Shown piece after piece: positions 41,635 through 45,706 of a stretch of DNA of 45,706 nucleotides (position 1 is its first letter; each line of letters opens with the position of its first letter). Source of the DNA: Chara braunii. Lineage: Eukaryota > Streptophyta > Charophyceae > Charales > Characeae. Position numbers and translations under genes: made by a program. Location: positions 3,391,818 through 3,437,523 of the forward strand of contig BFEA01000038.1 in NCBI GenBank assembly GCA_003427395.1, read 5' to 3'. The notes below the pieces were generated by a model. The model saw only the letters and a program-made list of their open reading frames with translations. It did not search any database and had not been told where the DNA came from.

Positions 41635-42300
41635 CAGCCTGTTCAAAACTGGAACAGACGCAGCACACTCACGCACGCACAGTTACACACTCACCTCGTC
41701 ACTACCGCGGCCACATACGTGGTCGTTTCCCCTTCTTTCCCCCCCTTTTTTTTTCTTCCTTTTCTTTCCTCTTTTTCTTTCCTCTTTTTTTTTTTCTTCT
41801 TCCCCTTCGTTTTCCTTTCATGGGGGCAGCTCACTGTTCAAAACGAACAGCCACCCCCCCACCCCCCAATCCTGTCATTTCACAGAGTCGAACTAAAGTC
41901 AAGCTCAACATGATCTTCTTTCCCTCTGCACGCCCGTACCTGGCGTGGTAGGAGTGTCAGGTTCAGGCCCTTCTCCCAATGACTGCAGCCCGTTTTCCAA
42001 ATAAAACGGGCGCAGACGTTTCACAAAGTCGAATTAGAGTCAAGCTCAACACTGTCTTCTTCCCCCCAACCCCACACGCTCTGTATCTGGCATAGAAAGG
42101 CGCCACATTCAGGTGCCTATGCACCAGTGTCAGCCCGTTCTCAAATCGAACGGGCGCAGCCAATTCACAGAGTCGCACTAGATCTAAGCTCAAGGGGGTA
42201 TTCTTTCCCCTCTGCCGCGCACCTGAATCTGGCTTAGTCCGAGCTCAGATTCAGGCGCCCCTCCAACAGTTGCTGCCTATTCCAAAACAAACACCGCAAC
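41635..42300 (+). repeat. Tandem array of hairpin-bearing units (about 141-195 bp)
   Basis: Stem-loops lie at 41639-41657 (ctgttc/gaacag), 41834-41850 (ctgttc/gaacag), 41988-42011 (gcccgtttt/aaaacgggc), 42133-42155 (gcccgttc/gaacgggc) and, degraded, near 42274. Each of the later units continues with ttcacagagtcg, agtcaagctcaac and ttctttccc. Spacings are 195, 154, 145 and 141 bp; the first is lengthened by a pyrimidine tract (41728-41820). Stem sequence changes while pairing is kept. Confidence 0.8.
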
Positions 42301-42404
42301 TTCATAACACTTTCTAAAGAGGGGCGGGAGGGAATCTAAAATAAAAAAAAACTAAAACAAAATATAAGAAGAATCTACAAAAATAAAATGAAAAGATAAA
42401 AATT

Positions 42405-44047
42405 GTTAGCCCCGGAAATTCCTCTTCAAAGATCGGTCCGTCAAGGGTGCCCTTTGGCCCCCTTTTTATTCATAATAGTGATGGAAGCACTGGCCGCAAA
42501 CCTTCGAACTAATAAAGACATCAAGAAACTCCGGGTCTCTTCCATCCCTGAGGAAGCGATCCCTATTTACTCCATGTTCGCAGATGACTTAACAGTTATG
42601 GTGGATGCTTCCCCGGAGAATATGGAGGAGATCAGGAGGCTGATGGATAGGTTTACGGAAGTATCGGACATGACTATTAACTGGGGAAACAAGACACTGG
42701 GTTGGTGGATACATCACCAAGGGATGCGTCCCCCTGAGTTGCCACGGGTCATATGGGTGCCGGAAACGGCCCCGATCAGAGTATTGGGCATCATGTTAAC
42801 AGCCATAGACAAACCGACATCTAACGATGACTCTATTTTAAAACCCGCGCTTGAGGAAATTACCCAGTGGAATGACAAACACACATCGCTGATGGGCAGA
42901 GCGTTGGCTATCAACAATGTGGTTCGGGCTTCGCTGTGGTATAGGTCCGCAATATGGGCCCTGAGCAAGGAAGCAGTTAGAGCCTTAAAGAGGCAAGTGG
43001 CCGCTCTACTATGGAGAGGGGATAGCAGGCTCCCTAATGTCATTAACAAAGTGGCATGGTCAGCAGTCATTCAACCCAAGGAAAAAGGGGGACTAGGGAT
43101 TCTGGACCCCACTATACAGATTACAACATTGACTATACAATGGATAAAGAGGCTTATATTTACCCCCCTCCTCCCGCGGCGTGCCATGGCTTTGGAACAG
43201 ATTGCACGATTGGCCCCCCAGGCCCCTCAGGAGGTGGATCCCCTGTCCTGGTTAGAGGACCGGTTCTAGATTATTCCACGATACTCTAAGACCCACAGGG
43301 AGTCTGATCGAAGAATGGCCAGAACGGACTTGACCAAGGACGATTTCTGGGTCAAGGCCCTGCGCGCATGGCGCCAACTCCCGCTGCCTGACAAAGGGTC
43401 ACTAGATAGATGGGAAGAGGTAGCGAGACAACCGCTTTTCGGCAATATGTGTGTTACTGACTCAAATGGGAGGGTCTATTGAAGCTCTACCCCCCCTTGG
43501 AACTGTTGGGTGAGAAGAGGTGTAACAAAAATTAGGGACATATGGGATAGTGACGAAAGACAATGGAAAACTGCTCAACAATTGAGGTCCACCCTGAAGT
43601 CTTGTCACCACATTGAACAAAAGTTGGACCAACTGATCTTCTCTATTCCCCTGGACTGGGTGCGCATTTTGCGAAGGGGACCGAAACTCCGGAAAGGGGA
43701 CTGGATTGCAATGACGGGGGATAGTGAGAATGTGTGTAGGGTGATGGAACTATGAGAGGACGAGGTGGGGGTAACCCTCTTCCACCGGGGATTGGATAAT
43801 CGTCTTACAAGGTATCTGCACGATGAGAAGAGAAGGTGGCCAAAGGCGAACTCGTTCAGAATTAGGGTAGTGGGGGAACAAGAGGAATGGGTAGCTTTCC
43901 TCCCGGAAATCCCGCTTGCCAAACTCCCCATCGTCCGGCAAGATCAGATCTGGGAAAGTCAAGAAACTGTTCGATCTGTCTGTGAAAGTTACATACCGAC
44001 TTCTCAGGCCTCGGGTTGATCTTAGGAGCACCGTGCGGGAGCGCTGA
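42405..44047 (+). pseudogene. LINE copy 3 ORF2, RT palm to C-terminus (5'-truncated)
   Basis: Homology with LINE copy 1 begins at about 42410, so the copy lacks everything before the RT palm. The frame 42403-43269 is intact for 288 residues: LQRSVRQGCPLAPFLFIIVM, SMFADDLTVMVDAS (FADD catalytic pair), KTLGWWIHHQGMRPPE and KGGLGILDPTIQ. The following frames, 43510-43755 and 43765-44019, continue the protein (RGVTKIRDIWDSDERQWKTA; GVTLFHRGLDNRLTRYLHDE), broken by a few stops. This copy is less decayed than copy 1. It cannot retrotranspose because endonuclease and RT fingers are missing. Confidence 0.9.
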
Positions 44048-44762
44048 ATGTCCCGGCTGAATGTGGGAAGGGACTGTCTTCGCCCCATCCGATGGTTCAC
44101 CGCCACAAAGGCCAGACCAGCAAAGATGGCCTCCCTGCAATGGCAGATAGAACATCGCTGCCTCCCCAGAAACGATTGGCTTATTGACCGAACATATTTG
44201 GAACAACATGGTTTAGCCACACCATGGTGCATGTCCTGTCTGACAGTCTTTCCTGCCCGCAAGTTCCCAGAGATCATAGAGCACATTTTTTCTACAATGT
44301 CCAGGGGCAATCCTCACTTGGCGTCGGTGGGATAGGATTTGGAGGTCACTGGGTATAGAGTCTGACTGGCCATGGGACTGGAGAGCGCTTCTGTGTGAAA
44401 CATGGCTCCCCCCTACACACATCATTTTTGAAGAGAATATGTTCAAGATCGGGAGGAGGGCCATTATTTGGACTCTTTGGAGGAAACGATGTATATTATG
44501 CATTGAAAAAGTAAGATTAGAGGACGGGGAAATGACCGAGCTAATCAAACAATATGTCCAGGATGAACTTACAATACAATGGCAGACATTAAAAGCTAAA
44601 CTGGATAGAACTCATACCAAAAAGGACATAACACAGGCTATTGAGCAATTCTCAAGGGATTGGTTGGGAAGTGACCAAGGGGGTAGAGTAGCTTATGTTC
44701 GCTGGGAAGGAGGCAGTCTCCCAGAATGTGGAGAGGAGGAGGATAATATGAGACGAGACTAA
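44048..44762 (+). pseudogene. LINE copy 3 ORF2 C-terminus with zf-RVT domain
   Basis: The frame 44048-44335 has LQWQIEHRCLPRNDWLIDRT and WCMSCLTVFPARKFPEIIEH, the zf-RVT zinc-binding module. A frameshift near 44300 moves the rest to 44439-44762: MFKIGRRAIIWTLWRKRC, LIKQYVQDELTIQWQTLK and KKDITQAIEQFSRDWLGS, ending at a stop at 44760. These C-terminal blocks are shared by all three LINE copies. The order is typical of plant L1-clade ORF2. Confidence 0.85.
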
Positions 44763-45576
44763 AACATCTGCTTTCAAGACTGGACTAAGGTGGATGCAGC
44801 AATACCGATGCGCTCCCCCTTGGACTTCCCTGACCCCTTCCCGCCTCATGGTCTATCAATGGTGGATCTCCAATGGTATGGACTACAATGAGGGGGAGAT
44901 AGGCACAACGAAGATTGCAACTGCAGGAAGAAGGGGGCTGGATGGTCATATAGTTTTGGAGGCGTCAAAAATATTCAGTGGCCATTGCACAAAGCTGCCA
45001 GCCGCTATGGAATGGCACAGAGGGAGCGATAGTGGGGGATACAATGGAAAAGGTTCTCTCACAAGCAACCTGCACAGTCAATCCTCTGGAGGACAGAGTA
45101 ATCAATGCTGGTGATGATCTGACTCCCTATTCTGAATGCCTTTCTCCCTCATGGTGCTGCAAGGGTTGCTTGGTAGATGATGCGGGTTTTAGAGTGGGGA
45201 TTCGACTTTGGATAGTGTGCCTATATGGCAGTTCAGCTGACTGCTTATGTTGTCAGAAGAACGGACACGTGGCATGCCAAATATGAGTTCTGGTTGTTTC
45301 TGTGGTAATTGACTTCTTTACTTCTTATTATGAATGCCTCTCCTCCTTATGGTGCTGCAAAGACTTGTCAGTTAACGACGAGGGTTTCGGAGTGGAATTT
45401 GACTTTGACGGCGATGAGCAGTTAATCCCCTCAGTTGAGAGCAATCAATGCTGCTCATCAGGTAATAGAGTGTGCCAGCGTGTCTGTTCGGTTGATCACA
45501 CATGTCTTGAGTGGGACGGACACGTGGCATGTTAACTTGAATTCCGGTTGCTTACAAATTACCCGATTATAAATGT
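44763..45576 (+). other. LINE copy 3 3' UTR with internal duplication
   Basis: After the ORF2 stop, a block of about 200 bp is repeated: gaatgcct.tc.cc..atggtgctgcaa at 45134 and 45331, gagggtttcgga/gcgggttttaga, ggacacgtggcatg at 45264 and 45519. The copies are clearly diverged. No coding function is evident. Confidence 0.7.
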
Positions 45577-45706
45577 TGAGGGACGCTGGACCCGATTTCA
45601 AGCAGGTGTTGGGGCCTCCCCGAGCATGTTATTGGTGTCTACTCTTACCAGCACCCCTAGCATTGACTCGGGTTGTTTTCTCAAAAAAAAAAAAAAAAAA
45701 AAAAAA
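45577..45706 (+). repeat. LINE copy 3 3' tail: hairpin and poly(A)
   Basis: gagggac precedes the hairpin gctggacccgatttcaagc (45585-45603, one mismatch), then caggtgttggggcctcc, a pair ccccgag...ctcggg, ccagcacccctagcattgac and a poly(A) running to the window edge (45683-45706). The tail order matches LINE copies 1 and 2. Confidence 0.8.

Overview
This is a repeat-dense eukaryotic nuclear window with no complete host gene that I can recognise. It holds two decayed Ty3/gypsy chromoviruses, three copies of one L1-type LINE family, short retroelements that share the LINE 3' tail, several tandem arrays, a nuclear copy of mitochondrial DNA and a 915-base assembly gap. Chromoviruses with integrase chromodomains, a LINE with a plant-type zf-RVT domain, and a mitochondrial-type rpl2 fragment next to an sdh4-like fragment point to a plant or streptophyte alga with a large genome. 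A charophyte such as Chara is a reasonable guess, but the species is not proven by anything here.

Layout. 1-2587: no gene; short repeats, poly(A) tracts, a retroelement tail with two hairpins (1873-2111) and an ATC microsatellite. 2588-8742 (minus): chromovirus A, with 3' LTR, chromodomain, integrase, RNase H, RT, protease and gag, broken by stops and frameshifts. 8743-9228: head-to-head junction with no second LTR. 9229-14923 (plus): chromovirus B, with an 805-codon protease-RT-RNase H frame whose RT catalytic Asp is Tyr, a frameshifted integrase, a chromodomain cut off by one stop, a 53-bp minisatellite, PPT and 3' LTR. 15266-15830: five 122-124 bp monomers, each an imperfect palindrome. 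17165-17320 and 38520-38820: two divergent, oppositely oriented copies of an unidentified coding-like repeat.

18340-19482 (minus): 5'-truncated LINE. 20101-20264 (minus) and 20800-21096 (plus): short elements with the shared tail. 22135-31362 (plus): long degenerate LINE with ORF1, APE endonuclease, RT, zf-RVT, 3' UTR and poly(A); its ORF1 region contains two facing poly(A) tails. 31512-32426: Ns. 33500-34700: diverged tandem duplications and a 30-bp perfect palindrome. 34909-35261: a SINE-like insertion with an exact 11-bp target-site duplication. 35431-36060: mitochondrial-derived rpl2/sdh4(/sdh3) fragments. 40897-41600: possible LTR with a primer-binding-site-like motif; inside it at 41220-41257 lies a transposase junction-adapter sequence flanked by an identical 157-bp duplication, a library or assembly artefact. 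41635-42300: tandem hairpin repeats with compensated stems. 42405-45706 (plus): third LINE copy, ending in the shared tail and poly(A).

The connecting theme is the LINE 3' end. A 19-nt hairpin, often followed by a second stem and then poly(A), occurs 11 times in seven tails: on all three LINE copies and on shorter elements without RT. This fits a LINE whose machinery recognises a 3' stem-loop and also mobilises non-autonomous SINEs.
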